NCBI GenBank assembly: GCA_019114925.1 | Contig: DXEO01000226.1 | Span: forward strand, 1 to 30,428 | Source: Candidatus Corynebacterium faecipullorum | GTDB lineage: Bacteria > Actinomycetota > Actinomycetes > Mycobacteriales > Mycobacteriaceae | Length of the DNA stretch: 30,428 nucleotides | Direction: 5' to 3' | Shown here: one piece after another, positions 14,881 through 23,606 of the stretch | Position numbering within the stretch: the first letter of the stretch is position 1 | Layout of the letters: the number at the start of each line of letters is the position of its first letter | Notes under the pieces: model-generated | What the model saw: only the letters and a program-made list of their open reading frames with translations | Database searches by the model: none | What the model was told of the DNA's origin: nothing | Program-made: the position numbers and the translations under genes

Positions 14881-16224
14881 CTAAACTGCAGCAACGACGG
14901 CAGCGAGCTTGCCTGCGACCTTGCGCGCCTGTTCCTTTTCAGCAGCCTCCACCATGACACGGAAGAGCTCCTCCGTGCCAGACGGGCGCAGCAGAACGCG
15001 GCCCGTATCACCGAGCTCCGCCTCGGCAGTAGCGATAGCTTCCTTAACCTCAGGGGCGTTAAGGATGACGGCCTTGTCGGACACCGGAACGTTAATGAGT
15101 ACCTGCGGCAACACCGTCATCACGGAGGCCAGCTCCTTGAGAGACTTTCCGGACTTGGCCATGCGCGCCATGATGGACAAGCCGGTCAGCGTGCCATCAC
15201 CAGTGGTGCAATCGTCCGGCAGCACCACATGGCCGGACTGCTCGCCGCCCAGAGAGAAGTCACCGCGGTTGAGCTCTTCCAGCACGTAGCGGTCACCCAC
15301 GGCGGTTTCCTTGACCTCGATGCCCTGCTCCTGCATCGCCAGCTTCAGGCCCAGGTTCGACATCACGGTGGCCACCAGGGTGTTGAAGCGGAGATCGTTT
15401 TCTTCCTTCATACCCACGGCGAGGATCGCCATGATCTGGTCACCGTCCACCACGTTGCCCTCTGCATCCACGGCCAGGCAGCGGTCAGCGTCACCATCGT
15501 GCGCTAGGCCCAGATCGGCGCCGTGCTCGACGACGGCCTCCTGAGTCTTCTCAATGTGCGTCGAACCGCAATCCTCATTGATGTTGAAGGCATTGGGCTT
15601 GTTGTGAATGGCAATGACCTCAGCGCCCGCAGCCTCATAGGCCTGCGGTGCAACCTTGGAGGCAGCGCCATTAGCGGTGTCAACGACCACCTTGATGCCG
15701 CTGAGATCCGTAGTGACGACCTCTGCCAAGTGCTTGAGGTAGCGCTCGCGGCCGTCGGGAGCCTCCGAGATAATGCGGCCAATCTTGGTCGCAGTCGGAC
15801 CGTCTTCGGTGAGGTTGTCCATGGCTGCCTGGATGCGATCCTCTACCTCATCCGGCAGCTTTTTGCCGCCCGCGGAGAAAAACTTGATGCCGTTGTCTGG
15901 CATCGGGTTATGGGAGGCGGAGATCATCACGCCGAGATTTGCCCCAAAGTCATCAGTAAGGAACGCGATTGCCGGGGTGGGCAGCACACCGACGCGCACG
16001 ACGTCGACGCCTCGCGACGCCAAGCCCGAGGCAATCGCCGCATCCAGCATCTCACCCGACACACGCGGGTCGCGCCCGATAATCGCGAGCGGGCGACGCT
16101 CATAAGATTCACGGTCTGAAGTTAGAACTTCCGCTGCCGCCTGGCCCAAGCGCAGCGCGAGAATCGGTGTGAGCTTCTTGTTCGCAAGGCCGCGAACTCC
16201 ATCGGTTCCAAAAAGTCGAGTCAT
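14881..16224 (-). CDS. glmM: Phosphoglucosamine mutase GlmM
   Basis: Converts glucosamine-6-phosphate to glucosamine-1-phosphate, the step after GlmS on the way to UDP-GlcNAc. It has 447 residues, normal for the family. It begins MTRLFGTDGVRG. The active-site phosphoserine is Ser104 in ISASHNP, the magnesium loop is DGDADR (about 242-247), and the sugar-binding GGEQSGH and phosphate-binding RPSGTEELFRVMVE lie toward the C-terminus. ATG 16224 has no clear Shine-Dalgarno sequence. A CATAAT lies 8 bases before it, so a leaderless mRNA is possible. It follows rpsI after 172 bases that contain a hairpin. Confidence 0.97.
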   Translation of the reverse strand: MTRLFGTDGVRGLANKKLTPILALRLGQAAAEVLTSDRESYERRPLAIIGRDPRVSGEMLDAAIASGLASRGVDVVRVGVLPTPAIAFLTDDFGANLGVMISASHNPMPDNGIKFFSAGGKKLPDEVEDRIQAAMDNLTEDGPTATKIGRIISEAPDGRERYLKHLAEVVTTDLSGIKVVVDTANGAASKVAPQAYEAAGAEVIAIHNKPNAFNINEDCGSTHIEKTQEAVVEHGADLGLAHDGDADRCLAVDAEGNVVDGDQIMAILAVGMKEENDLRFNTLVATVMSNLGLKLAMQEQGIEVKETAVGDRYVLEELNRGDFSLGGEQSGHVVLPDDCTTGDGTLTGLSIMARMAKSGKSLKELASVMTVLPQVLINVPVSDKAVILNAPEVKEAIATAEAELGDTGRVLLRPSGTEELFRVMVEAAEKEQARKVAGKLAAVVAAV

Positions 16225-16335
16225 AGTTGTTCATTATGCCCGCTCCCCGTAGTTTGTCGCAGATCGGTCCGCCTTTGATGCTTGGTTATACCCCGCAACA
16301 TGGCAGGAAACACGCCCCACCCCTGCCATGCACGG

Positions 16336-16376
16336 CGAAAGCCGCCGCCTCCACGAAAAGGAAGCAGCGGCTTTCG
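16336..16376 (-). terminator. Hairpin after rpsI, probable terminator
   Basis: Perfect 10-bp inverted repeat CGAAAGCCGC (16336-16345) and GCGGCTTTCG (16367-16376), 20 bases past the rpsI stop on the minus strand. There is no U tract after the stem, so it may only attenuate, or protect the 3' end of the rplM-rpsI mRNA. Confidence 0.6.
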
Positions 16377-16396
16377 GAAAATGCAGTAAGCGAAGA

Positions 16397-16933
16397 TTAA
16401 CGCTTGGAGTACTGCGGGGCACGACGTGCCTTGTGCAGACCAGCCTTCTTGCGCTCCACGGCACGAGCATCACGGGTGAGCAGGCCAGCCTTCTTCAGGG
16501 CCTGGCGGTCAGCCGGGTTGTAGATGTTCAGTGCGCGGGCGATAGCCAAGCGCAGGGCGCCGGCCTGACCGGTCGGGCCACCACCGTTGACGGTGACCTT
16601 GATGTCGAACTGACCCTCGCGCTCGAGGATGGTCAGCGGCAACAGGATGTCCTGCTGGTGCAGCTTGTTCGGGAAGTACTCGTCAAAGGCGCGGCCGTTG
16701 ACGGAGATGTTGCCGGAACCAGCAACGAGGCGAACACGAGCGATGGCGCGCTTACGGCGACCAACGGTCTGGATCGGCCCCTCGTGGATAGCCGGGGCAG
16801 CGGTCTCAACCTCAGCCTCGGTAGCGGTTGCCAGGGAGTCACCGATGGTGTTGGTGAACTCCTCGGTAGCGGCGGTTGCTGCAGCGATGTCGGCAGCGTC
16901 GGCTACATTGTTGTCGATGTTCTGCTCGGTCAT
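16397..16933 (-). CDS. rpsI: 30S ribosomal protein S9 (uS9) with N-terminal extension
   Basis: Small-subunit protein whose C-terminal tail reaches the P-site tRNA. It has 178 residues. The S9 domain starts at about residue 53 (IQTVGRRKRAIARVRL) and ends in the invariant KARRAPQYSKR. The first 50 residues are an Ala/Thr/Glu-rich acidic extension (from MTEQNIDNNVADAAD), common in corynebacterial S9 and absent from E. coli. The ATG shares a base with the rplM stop (TAATG), so the pair is translationally coupled. Confidence 0.97.
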   Translation of the reverse strand: MTEQNIDNNVADAADIAAATAATEEFTNTIGDSLATATEAEVETAAPAIHEGPIQTVGRRKRAIARVRLVAGSGNISVNGRAFDEYFPNKLHQQDILLPLTILEREGQFDIKVTVNGGGPTGQAGALRLAIARALNIYNPADRQALKKAGLLTRDARAVERKKAGLHKARRAPQYSKR

Positions 16934-17376
16934 TACTGTGCCACCTGCTTAAACTCAAAGGTTTCCGGCTTCTGGCCGGCGTACGGGTGCTCCTCGCCCA
17001 CGAAAACGTGAAGCTTCTTGATGGAGGCGTTGGAAAGCTTGTTGTGCGGCATCATGCCCTTTACAGCTTCCTCGATAACGCGGACCGGGTTGGCGTCCAG
17101 GGACTGACCAAGGGTCATGGACTTCAGGCCGCCCGGGTAACCGGAGTGGCGGTAGCGCATCTCGCGCTCGCGCTTGTTGGAGGAAATGTGGATCTTGTCC
17201 GCATTCAGGATGATGATGTGGTCGCCGCAATCAACGTTCGGTGCGTACTGGGGCTTGTGCTTGCCGCGCAGCATGTCAGCCACGGTGGAAGCGAGCTTGC
17301 CCAGAACCACGTCGGTAGCGTCGATGACGTACCACTTGCGGGTGATGTCACCGCTCTTCGGGTGGAAAGTAGACAA
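16933..17376 (-). CDS. rplM: 50S ribosomal protein L13 (uL13)
   Basis: Early-assembling large-subunit protein, 147 residues, beginning STFHPKSGDITRKWYVIDA after the initiator, with the family motifs GKLAS, RGKHKP and AVKGMMPHNKL. The start is a TTG at 17376, with AAGGAG five bases ahead of it. The frame is open to 17514, but those 46 residues are not L13 and coincide with the hairpins of the leader. Promoter and leader features lie upstream at 17408-17542. rpsI follows with overlapping codons. Confidence 0.95.
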   Translation of the reverse strand: MSTFHPKSGDITRKWYVIDATDVVLGKLASTVADMLRGKHKPQYAPNVDCGDHIIILNADKIHISSNKREREMRYRHSGYPGGLKSMTLGQSLDANPVRVIEEAVKGMMPHNKLSNASIKKLHVFVGEEHPYAGQKPETFEFKQVAQ

Positions 17377-17407
17377 AATGACTCCTTGAAAGTCTGTCTC
17401 GGAACTG

Positions 17408-17496
17408 CCGGCCATCGCTATGTAAGCCCCTACGCGGTACATACAGCGGCCGGTGGAGACCTGCAGCACGCGCGCACCCACGTCAACAAGGGTGCG
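17408..17496 (-). promoter_or_regulatory. Structured 5' leader of rplM-rpsI (two hairpins)
   Basis: Two inverted repeats lie in the inferred leader RNA. One is CGCACCC / GGGTGCG (17473-17479 and 17490-17496). The other is a longer stem, CCGGCC-AT-CGCT-A-TGTA against its bulged complement ending GGCCGG (17408-17453). Many bacterial rplM-rpsI operons are feedback-regulated by L13 binding a leader, and this arrangement would suit that. I do not recognise it as a described Rfam-type L13 leader, so the role is inferred. Confidence 0.5.
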
Positions 17497-17512
17497 GACA
17501 CATAGGTGTTTC

Positions 17513-17542
17513 ACTTTAGTACGCAGTAGATCAAAAACCCAA
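17513..17542 (-). promoter_or_regulatory. Putative promoter of rplM-rpsI
   Basis: Minus-strand -35 TTGGGT (17537-17542), 18 bases, -10 TAAAGT (17513-17518). The -10 fits TANANT. The start would be near 17506, giving a leader of about 130 bases. The stretch from 17543 to 17811, up to the WXG100 gene stop, holds nothing else that I can support. Confidence 0.5.
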
Positions 17543-17811
17543 AACGCCGATATCGCCCCTCACCAACGCCTCCATCCCAGCTAGTTCGGGGTGGGGGTTC
17601 GAGACAGATACGGTGATGAGAAGCGATACCGGCGCCTTGTACTGGGTGGGCGGAGGGTGGTGTGGGGCAAGGTGGCGCGTCCAGCCCTTCCATTCTCTGC
17701 GCCCCTCCCCTAGCCTCCGCGCCTTCCTCCCTTCCGCTCACTGCTCATGGTGGTGAATGGTCAGGCAGAAAGTCTCCGCGCACCCAGCTCAAGACTCACG
17801 GCAGGAGTGGT

Positions 17812-18099
17812 TTAGCCCCAGCTGGCGGCAGCGCGACGGTTGACATCGCTCATATTGTCATTGCCCTGGGAAACCGTGGTGGAGATGGTCGCCAGCACCG
17901 TGTTGAGCTCGGCGGCCGCCTTATCCCACTTCGCCTGTGCCGCGTTATATGCGGCGGCGGAATCACCCTCCCACGTCGATACCATCGGCTGCAGGGTGGA
18001 TTTGAGGTCACCGAGGAGGCCGTTGATGCGACCGGAGGTGGAGTTGATGTCGGCGGCGGCACCGGCGATGGCGCCAAACTGATACTTGATTCCAGACAT
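17812..18099 (-). CDS. esxT: WXG100-family ESX-4 substrate, EsxT-like
   Basis: 95-residue secreted helical-hairpin protein of the ESAT-6/CFP-10 family. The W-x-G turn is W43-E-G45 (VSTWEGDSA) between two helices. The N-terminal helix is Ala/Gly/Ser-rich, and the second ends near NMSDVNRRAAASW. It lies 71 bases after the other WXG100 gene; the two presumably form a heterodimer exported through EccC. Named by position (second of the pair, next to rplM, like Rv3444c), not by sequence comparison. Confidence 0.9.
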   Translation of the reverse strand: MSGIKYQFGAIAGAAADINSTSGRINGLLGDLKSTLQPMVSTWEGDSAAAYNAAQAKWDKAAAELNTVLATISTTVSQGNDNMSDVNRRAAASWG

Positions 18100-18170
18100 T
18101 GCGTGTTCCTTATCTTCTGTGCTCGTGTGCGATTTCAGCGTGTGCAGTAGTCAGTGAAAGCAGCTCGTGT

Positions 18171-18488
18171 TTAGAGGGCCAGGCCCGCGCCGCCAACGTT
18201 CTCGAAAGACTGGGCGTTATCAGCTTCGACCGAATCAAAGTTGCGGGCATTGTCCCTGATGTTCTCGCTGATAGCGGTCAGCGCCTCACGCAGCTGCTGC
18301 GCGGAGGAGTTGTAGCGCTGCATTAGGTTGTCAAAGGAAACCTGCGCGCGGCCTGCCCAGCTGCCACGGACGGAGTCCACAACACCCTGCAGGCGGGTGA
18401 GCTCCCCCTGTACCTCATCGTTGGTGGAGTCGACGCGGCCAGCGGTGGCCACCATTACGTCGGCTTCTGTGCGGAACGTTTGAGTCAT
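18171..18488 (-). CDS. esxU: WXG100-family ESX-4 substrate, EsxU-like
   Basis: 105-residue WXG100 protein. The turn is W44-A-G46 (RGSWAGRAQ) between helices at about 5-42 and 48-88. The C-terminal tail (FDSVEADNAQSFENV) carries aromatic-x3-acid spacings like the ESX secretion motif. It is first of the WXG100 pair, with a purine-rich ribosome site (AGAGAAGGAC) directly before the ATG. It has its own ECF-like promoter in the gap after the Rv3446c-family gene, about 104 bases ahead, so the substrates can be expressed separately from eccC. Named by position as the counterpart of Rv3445c. Confidence 0.92.
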   Translation of the reverse strand: MTQTFRTEADVMVATAGRVDSTNDEVQGELTRLQGVVDSVRGSWAGRAQVSFDNLMQRYNSSAQQLREALTAISENIRDNARNFDSVEADNAQSFENVGGAGLAL

Positions 18489-18592
18489 GTCCTTCTCTTT
18501 CTTTCATGTTCCCTACCTTGGGGCGTATCCCTTATTCCTAGGGATTGGTGTGTGTATCTTTCCCCCGAGAAGCACCCTGTGTCCTTCTCACC

Positions 18593-18626
18593 CTTATTGG
18601 ACTGAGCTAGTGGCTCATCGGTTCCC
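18593..18626 (-). promoter_or_regulatory. Shared ECF-type promoter element, copy B (WXG100 pair)
   Basis: Minus strand GGGAACCG, 13 bases, TCAGTCCAATAAG: both blocks and the gap are the same as in copy A at 14782-14815, while the 13 gap bases differ. The gap lies between the -35 and -10, so identical outside blocks with a free interior is what a promoter would leave. The start would be near 18592. The leader holds a small hairpin (ATCCCT/AGGGAT, 18527-18545). Confidence 0.75.
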
Positions 18627-18667
18627 GCTATTTTTCAGATTCTTTGAGATTCGCTGGGCTTTCCCGC

Positions 18668-19798
18668 TTAGTCCTTCTTGACCAGCGATTCTGCCGCCAT
18701 TCGGCAGGCAGCCTTCTGCACGACGTTGGGTTCAAACTTGGTGTGACAGCCCACGGACATCTGATGGCCCTTGTCTTCCCACATCATCCACGTCACCCGG
18801 GAGCCGTCGCCGGGGTCCTCGGTATACGTCAGCCGTCCAGACTCCTCTACCGGATCACGGAGGGCAGGATCGGATTCGATCTGCTCCTTAATCTCTGTGA
18901 ACAGAACGTCGACAGGCACGTTGAAAAGTGGATCAGCAGCCAGGAGGATGCGGAGGTTGGGATCTTCACCGGCAGCGGTGACCAGGCCATCCTCCACGCT
19001 GGTGCGGAATCCTTGAGGAAGCACCAGGGACATTCCCTCAACGTCGATGGCCTGCTGACCGGGGCGCAGCTGCCTGCTTCCGGATTGCTCAGCTCCGGCC
19101 TCCTCAGCAGAGCCCTCGGGCTGCGCCTCCGTGCCGGGATTCGGGGTCGTGACTGAAGAGCCGGAGGCGGCGGATGCTCCTTCGGCTGTCTGATCGGGAG
19201 TAGACGCTGCCACAGCCGCATCCTTGCGGCCCACCGCCCACCAGGACACCCCGGCCACCACGAGCACCATGACCGCGATGGCGATGTAGAAAGGATCGAT
19301 ACCTCCCAACAGCGCGGACCAGCGGGATTCCGCCGCACGATGCGAACGCCCGCGGCGAGCGGGCCGGGGCAGCTCGACGGTCGCCGCGTCCTCATCCCCA
19401 AGGTCCTCGTGCTGCGCGCCCACGGCCACACGGGGAGAAGACGGTGCAGCACTAGCCGCAATAGACACGGGCGCCGGCAATGGTTCTGGTTCCTGCACGG
19501 TCGCGCCCGCGCCGGCAAGCTGACGGCGCAGGATACTCACGGCCTCGACGCTGATGTCGGTTCCGGAGGGATCCGCCACCACCTCAACGCTGACATCCGG
19601 CCATTCCGCCCCGCAGACCTTTTCGGCTTGGTCGAGGACGGCCTCCAGTGCCCAGCCTTCGGCGATTCCGGTTCCGGGCAGGTCATAGCGATAGATCGTC
19701 TCTGGGCCTTCATAAATCGTGGCGGCATCGAGCACCGTAATAACTAGCGTGGTCTCGGGTGCGGTTGTCGGGGTTCGCAGTGCATGCGTCGCGGTCAT
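18668..19798 (-). CDS. Type VII secretion-associated protein, Rv3446c family
   Basis: 376 residues in three parts. The N-terminal cytosolic region (1-105) includes VVITVLD-type beta segments, and a Pro/Ala linker follows. A single membrane helix is at 169-190 (FYIAIAVMVLVVAGVSWWAVG). After a Ser/Thr/Gly-rich spacer an outer domain (about 245-376) begins IDVEGMSLVLPQGFRTS and holds two cysteines (VGCHTKF and KAACRMA). This matches the Rv3446c-type family known at ESX-4 loci; its job in secretion is not known. Its ATG overlaps the eccC stop (ATGA). An element for the next genes begins 41 bases after its stop. Confidence 0.9.
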   Translation of the reverse strand: MTATHALRTPTTAPETTLVITVLDAATIYEGPETIYRYDLPGTGIAEGWALEAVLDQAEKVCGAEWPDVSVEVVADPSGTDISVEAVSILRRQLAGAGATVQEPEPLPAPVSIAASAAPSSPRVAVGAQHEDLGDEDAATVELPRPARRGRSHRAAESRWSALLGGIDPFYIAIAVMVLVVAGVSWWAVGRKDAAVAASTPDQTAEGASAASGSSVTTPNPGTEAQPEGSAEEAGAEQSGSRQLRPGQQAIDVEGMSLVLPQGFRTSVEDGLVTAAGEDPNLRILLAADPLFNVPVDVLFTEIKEQIESDPALRDPVEESGRLTYTEDPGDGSRVTWMMWEDKGHQMSVGCHTKFEPNVVQKAACRMAAESLVKKD

Positions 19799-22700
19799 TG
19801 GTTCTCTCCCTTGTTGTTTGTGGTTTGTGCTGAGGTATGTGAACTATCGGCGCTTGGCACATAGACCTGCGCCAAGCCTTGGGATATGCCGCGGACGACC
19901 CATTGGCCGCGGCCGGGCGGCAATGCCGTTGGTTTGATGCCGAAGATGGTGCCTTCTTCACGGTCGGCGTCGAGAAGCAGCAGCGCCGGCTGCAAGTCCC
20001 GCACCGCCGAGAGGAACTGCCCGAACATCGCGCGCCCGATGCCGCCAGCTTTGCGCGCGAGCACCAGGTGCAGCCCCACATCGCGGGCGTGCGGGAGGAG
20101 CTCCAGCAGAGGTGCCAGCGCTATCTCGCTGACGAGGTCAAGGTCATCGATGACAAGGTAAATGTCCGGACCCTCCCACCAGTTCCGCGCAGCCAGCTGG
20201 GCAGGGGTGACGTCGGGTCCGGGGAGGCGCTGCTCCAGGGTGCGCACCGTATCGAGAATGGCTTGGGTGGCCGCGCTTGCCGACGCCCCATAGGCCGCCA
20301 CCATCTCCTCATCCAACGTCCCCAAATGCGCGCGGCGCTCATCGATGACCACCAGGCGAGCTTCCTCCCGGCTCAGCTGGCTGATTCCGGCGAGAATCAC
20401 GCTGAGAAAGTGCGATTTACCGGAGCCTTGGGAGCCAATGCACACGAGGTGAGGCTGGACACCCGGATCCCAGCTAAGGACCTCGAGGTCCGGTCCACCG
20501 ATTCCCCAGGCCACCCCGTCGGCTGACGATCCCTCTTCTGGCTCGGGCAATTCGGTGAGCACAGCGGGCAGCATCTTCAGCGGTGGAACCGGGTCGGCAA
20601 CTGCATGCACGCCACAGATATGAGCGATATCCTGCGGGGATGTCGCTGCAAAAAGGAGGTTCTCCCCTTCCAGCGTGATTCCCCGCCCGGGTGCGGCCGG
20701 CAGCTTCTGCTGTGCCTTGCGGTCGATGAGGGAATCCATGGCTTCGCCCAAGCGCAGCTCAAGGCGGGCCGCGATGAGATCCCGAATCGACGGCCGCAGA
20801 CTGGTCCACCGCGCCGCTGCAATCAAGACGTGAACGCGGGCGGAGGCACCGTCAGCGACCAGCTGGGTAATCGGCTCGGCTAAGTCCTCAAAGTCTGCCC
20901 CGGAGGTGCCGATGTGGTGCCAGCCGTCCACGATCAAGAAGGTATGGCGAGTCTCCGGGCGGCGCACGAGGCCGGCGACTTCATCGACGATGCGCCGCAC
21001 CTTTTCCGGTTCCTCACGGCCGGCCACCCCGGCCACGTGGGGCAGACGGTCCAGCACCCGCAGCTGCCCGCCGCCTAGGTCAATGACATAAAAGCGCACC
21101 TGCTCTGGCGAATGCCGCAGGGCCATACCGGACGCGATACTGCGCAGCGCCATCGACTTGCCTGACTGCGGTCCGCCGCACAGCGCGAGGTGCCCACCAC
21201 CCGTCGTGAAATCCACGATCAGCGGATCTTGGCGCTGGTGATAGGGGCGATCAATAAGCCCCACCTCCGCGCGTAGCCCGCCACCCGCGCTGTGTGAATC
21301 CGTGCGCAGAGCGGCAACGCTGGATAGCTCCACCACTGGCGGCAAGGGCGGCAACCAGATTCGCCGGGCTGACTGGCCGCGTTGGGCGGCTTCAGCCCGG
21401 GCGGCGGCCACCACTGTGTCCAAGAGAGTGCTCGAAGAATCCACGAGCTCCGTATAGTCCACGTCCTCCTGCGCCGTGCGGTGCCCGCAAAAAAGCTCCA
21501 CTCGTGCCGAATGCCGCGCTTTTTCGGCCGAATCATCACGAAGCACCCGGCGCGTGACCGGGCCAGAAACATAAGAAGCGTGAAAGCGCGTGGGGGCATC
21601 GGCATCCGTTTTGAGGTAGCCGGCTCCCGGCTGGGCAGGGAGGTGATAAGCATCGGGCACACCGAGGACCTGGCGGGATTCCCCGGCGGAGAAAGTCTTC
21701 AAACCAATGCGATAAGACAGGTGCGAGTCCAATCCCCGCAAGCGACCTTCCTCCAAGCGCTGGGAGGCCAGCAGTAGGTGCACGTGTAGCGAGCGGCCGA
21801 GCCTTCCCACCGCGACGAAGAGCTCTGCAAAGTCCGGGTGCTGCCCCAACAGCTCCGAAAACTCATCCACGACAATGACCAGCGCCGGCAGTGGGCCATG
21901 CTCGTCAACAGCCGTGGTGGAAGCGTTGAATTCGCCGACGTTGGCAAAATTTCCTGCCTTGCGCAGCAGCTCCTGGCGGCGATTCATCTCGCCAGAGATG
22001 GCATCGTACATGCGCTCCACCAGGGTGGATTCTTCTTCCAGGTTGGTAATCACGGCGGAGGTGTGTGGCAGCTCCTCGCAGCCCAAGAAGGTGGCGCCAC
22101 CTTTGAAGTCAACGAGTACGAGGTTGAGCTCCTCCGGGCTGTGCGTGGCGGCCAACGCTACGACGAGCGTTCGAAGTAACTCCGATTTTCCGCTGCCCGT
22201 GGCACCAATGCATAGACCATGCGGCCCCATCCCACCCTGCGCGGACTCCTTTAAGTCAAGCATCAACGCATGCCCGGACTCATCGACACCGATGGGCACG
22301 CACAGCCGCTCAGCAGGGCTGCGCCCTTGCCACATGCCGGAAGCCTGGAGCGCATCCACATCCCGAAAGCCCAGCAAAGAGGGCAAATCCGCATTGCGTC
22401 CGTACCGAGGCGTGGACGCGGCATCGCTGCCGAAGGGGCGATGATAGGGCGCGAGGGTGCGGGCGAGGAGGAGAGCCGTGGCGACGTCGACAAGCGCGCA
22501 GCTTCCCAGCTCCTCCTTGCCCGCGGCAGTAACCACGGAGAGCGTACCTTCCGCCTGCAGGTAGATGCCCTCTTCCTCGGCGCGGCGGCCCAGCTGCGAA
22601 TGGGGTGTCACGCCCACGGCGATGGTGGTTGTGGGGCTGTCCCCCGGCACGTCACTGCGCAGCGCACCACCGCTATTTCCTTGTTCCTCCGTCATGACGC

Positions 22701-23523
22701 AGATGCGAAACTGCGCCTGATCAGGATCCCTGGCATGCGGCAGCCACTTCAGCCAATCCCACTCCTCACCGTGATACTCAATACCCACGGTCTCCGGGCC
22801 ATGCAGCACCGCCAGGTGTAGCAGTAGCGCGCGGGCCACCCCGGCCGCATCCTCGCCTGCCAGGCCGACGACGGGAAAGGCCTGCAGCTGGATGACCACC
22901 GGCATATCCGCCAACGTCCCCACCGCACGCACGGTCTGGCGCAGGCTCACCGCGCACACCGGATCGAGGTCTTCCGCCGCACCCGAATCCGGCACATTAA
23001 TGGGAGTGCACAGAGCCATCGGCCCCGTCCCCACCCGCACTTCCAGGGCATCCGGGGCATCCGCCGCCCGTTCCCATAGCCGCGTTGTCGGAATCAAGGA
23101 GCCAAGCTGTTCGGGGTCAGGGTTGCGGTGTTCTTCGTGCGCTCGTTGCGCCGCCCCGCGCTCCAGTGCCTCCTCCCGCAATGCCTTGAGGTGGCGCAAG
23201 TAGGTCCGGCGGGTCTCATCCGGATCTTGTCCGCCTCCCTGTGGGTTAAACATCATGGCCATGCTGGCCAGCATCATGAGCGGGAACATGAGGCTCATGG
23301 GGCTCATCCGGCGTGCATCCCCCGCCCCGAGAACCATGAGCGCCACCATGCCCAGCATGGCCGCGATCATCACCAGCGGCATGAGCAGGCGCACGAGCGG
23401 CACAGGTTGTGCGCGGGCCGCCTCCGGCACCGCCTCGGCGTCAATGCTGCCCTGCGGCAGCGGTGGTGCTGGCTCCCGATAAGACGACGCCCCGGTATCA
23501 ACGACGCGTGTAGGTACGCGCAT
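19795..23523 (-). CDS. eccC4: ESX-4 secretion ATPase EccC
   Basis: FtsK/SpoIIIE-type motor of the type VII system. The 1242 residues hold all three ATPase domains in one chain. Two N-terminal membrane helices (about 43-68 and 74-92) are rich in Met. Walker A motifs are GATGSGKS (440-447), GGPQSGKS (783-790) and GSQGSGKS (1030-1037). Walker B sites are LVIVVDEFSE (about 545), FLIVDGWHH (about 863) and YLVIDDLD (about 1123). I chose ATG 23523 with GGGAAGGA ahead of it. A GTG at 23553 has AAGGAG very close to it, and the frame stays open to 23709, where it would overlap eccD. It is divergent from eccD and coupled to the Rv3446c-family gene. Confidence 0.96.
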   Translation of the reverse strand: MRVPTRVVDTGASSYREPAPPLPQGSIDAEAVPEAARAQPVPLVRLLMPLVMIAAMLGMVALMVLGAGDARRMSPMSLMFPLMMLASMAMMFNPQGGGQDPDETRRTYLRHLKALREEALERGAAQRAHEEHRNPDPEQLGSLIPTTRLWERAADAPDALEVRVGTGPMALCTPINVPDSGAAEDLDPVCAVSLRQTVRAVGTLADMPVVIQLQAFPVVGLAGEDAAGVARALLLHLAVLHGPETVGIEYHGEEWDWLKWLPHARDPDQAQFRICVMTEEQGNSGGALRSDVPGDSPTTTIAVGVTPHSQLGRRAEEEGIYLQAEGTLSVVTAAGKEELGSCALVDVATALLLARTLAPYHRPFGSDAASTPRYGRNADLPSLLGFRDVDALQASGMWQGRSPAERLCVPIGVDESGHALMLDLKESAQGGMGPHGLCIGATGSGKSELLRTLVVALAATHSPEELNLVLVDFKGGATFLGCEELPHTSAVITNLEEESTLVERMYDAISGEMNRRQELLRKAGNFANVGEFNASTTAVDEHGPLPALVIVVDEFSELLGQHPDFAELFVAVGRLGRSLHVHLLLASQRLEEGRLRGLDSHLSYRIGLKTFSAGESRQVLGVPDAYHLPAQPGAGYLKTDADAPTRFHASYVSGPVTRRVLRDDSAEKARHSARVELFCGHRTAQEDVDYTELVDSSSTLLDTVVAAARAEAAQRGQSARRIWLPPLPPVVELSSVAALRTDSHSAGGGLRAEVGLIDRPYHQRQDPLIVDFTTGGGHLALCGGPQSGKSMALRSIASGMALRHSPEQVRFYVIDLGGGQLRVLDRLPHVAGVAGREEPEKVRRIVDEVAGLVRRPETRHTFLIVDGWHHIGTSGADFEDLAEPITQLVADGASARVHVLIAAARWTSLRPSIRDLIAARLELRLGEAMDSLIDRKAQQKLPAAPGRGITLEGENLLFAATSPQDIAHICGVHAVADPVPPLKMLPAVLTELPEPEEGSSADGVAWGIGGPDLEVLSWDPGVQPHLVCIGSQGSGKSHFLSVILAGISQLSREEARLVVIDERRAHLGTLDEEMVAAYGASASAATQAILDTVRTLEQRLPGPDVTPAQLAARNWWEGPDIYLVIDDLDLVSEIALAPLLELLPHARDVGLHLVLARKAGGIGRAMFGQFLSAVRDLQPALLLLDADREEGTIFGIKPTALPPGRGQWVVRGISQGLAQVYVPSADSSHTSAQTTNNKGENQ

Positions 23524-23548
23524 GTCAAAGTCCTTCCCCCCGAAGTAC

Positions 23549-23572
23549 TCCACCGCCTCCTTAAGCGGTGGA
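23549..23572 (-). promoter_or_regulatory. Hairpin in the eccC leader with SD-like loop
   Basis: TCCACCGC / GCGGTGGA, an 8-bp perfect stem with an 8-base loop. On the minus strand the loop reads TTAAGGAG, a Shine-Dalgarno-like sequence for the alternative GTG start at 23553. It lies 26 bases upstream of the chosen eccC ATG. Confidence 0.4.
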
Positions 23573-23606
23573 CAGCGTGCCACCAGTAAGCCACAATGTG
23601 AGGCAA

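Noticed and set aside
17511..17741. Minus-strand 76-aa open frame between the WXG100 gene and rplM
   Set aside because: No ribosome site, composition is Pro/Gly/Arg noise, and it covers the inferred rplM promoter.
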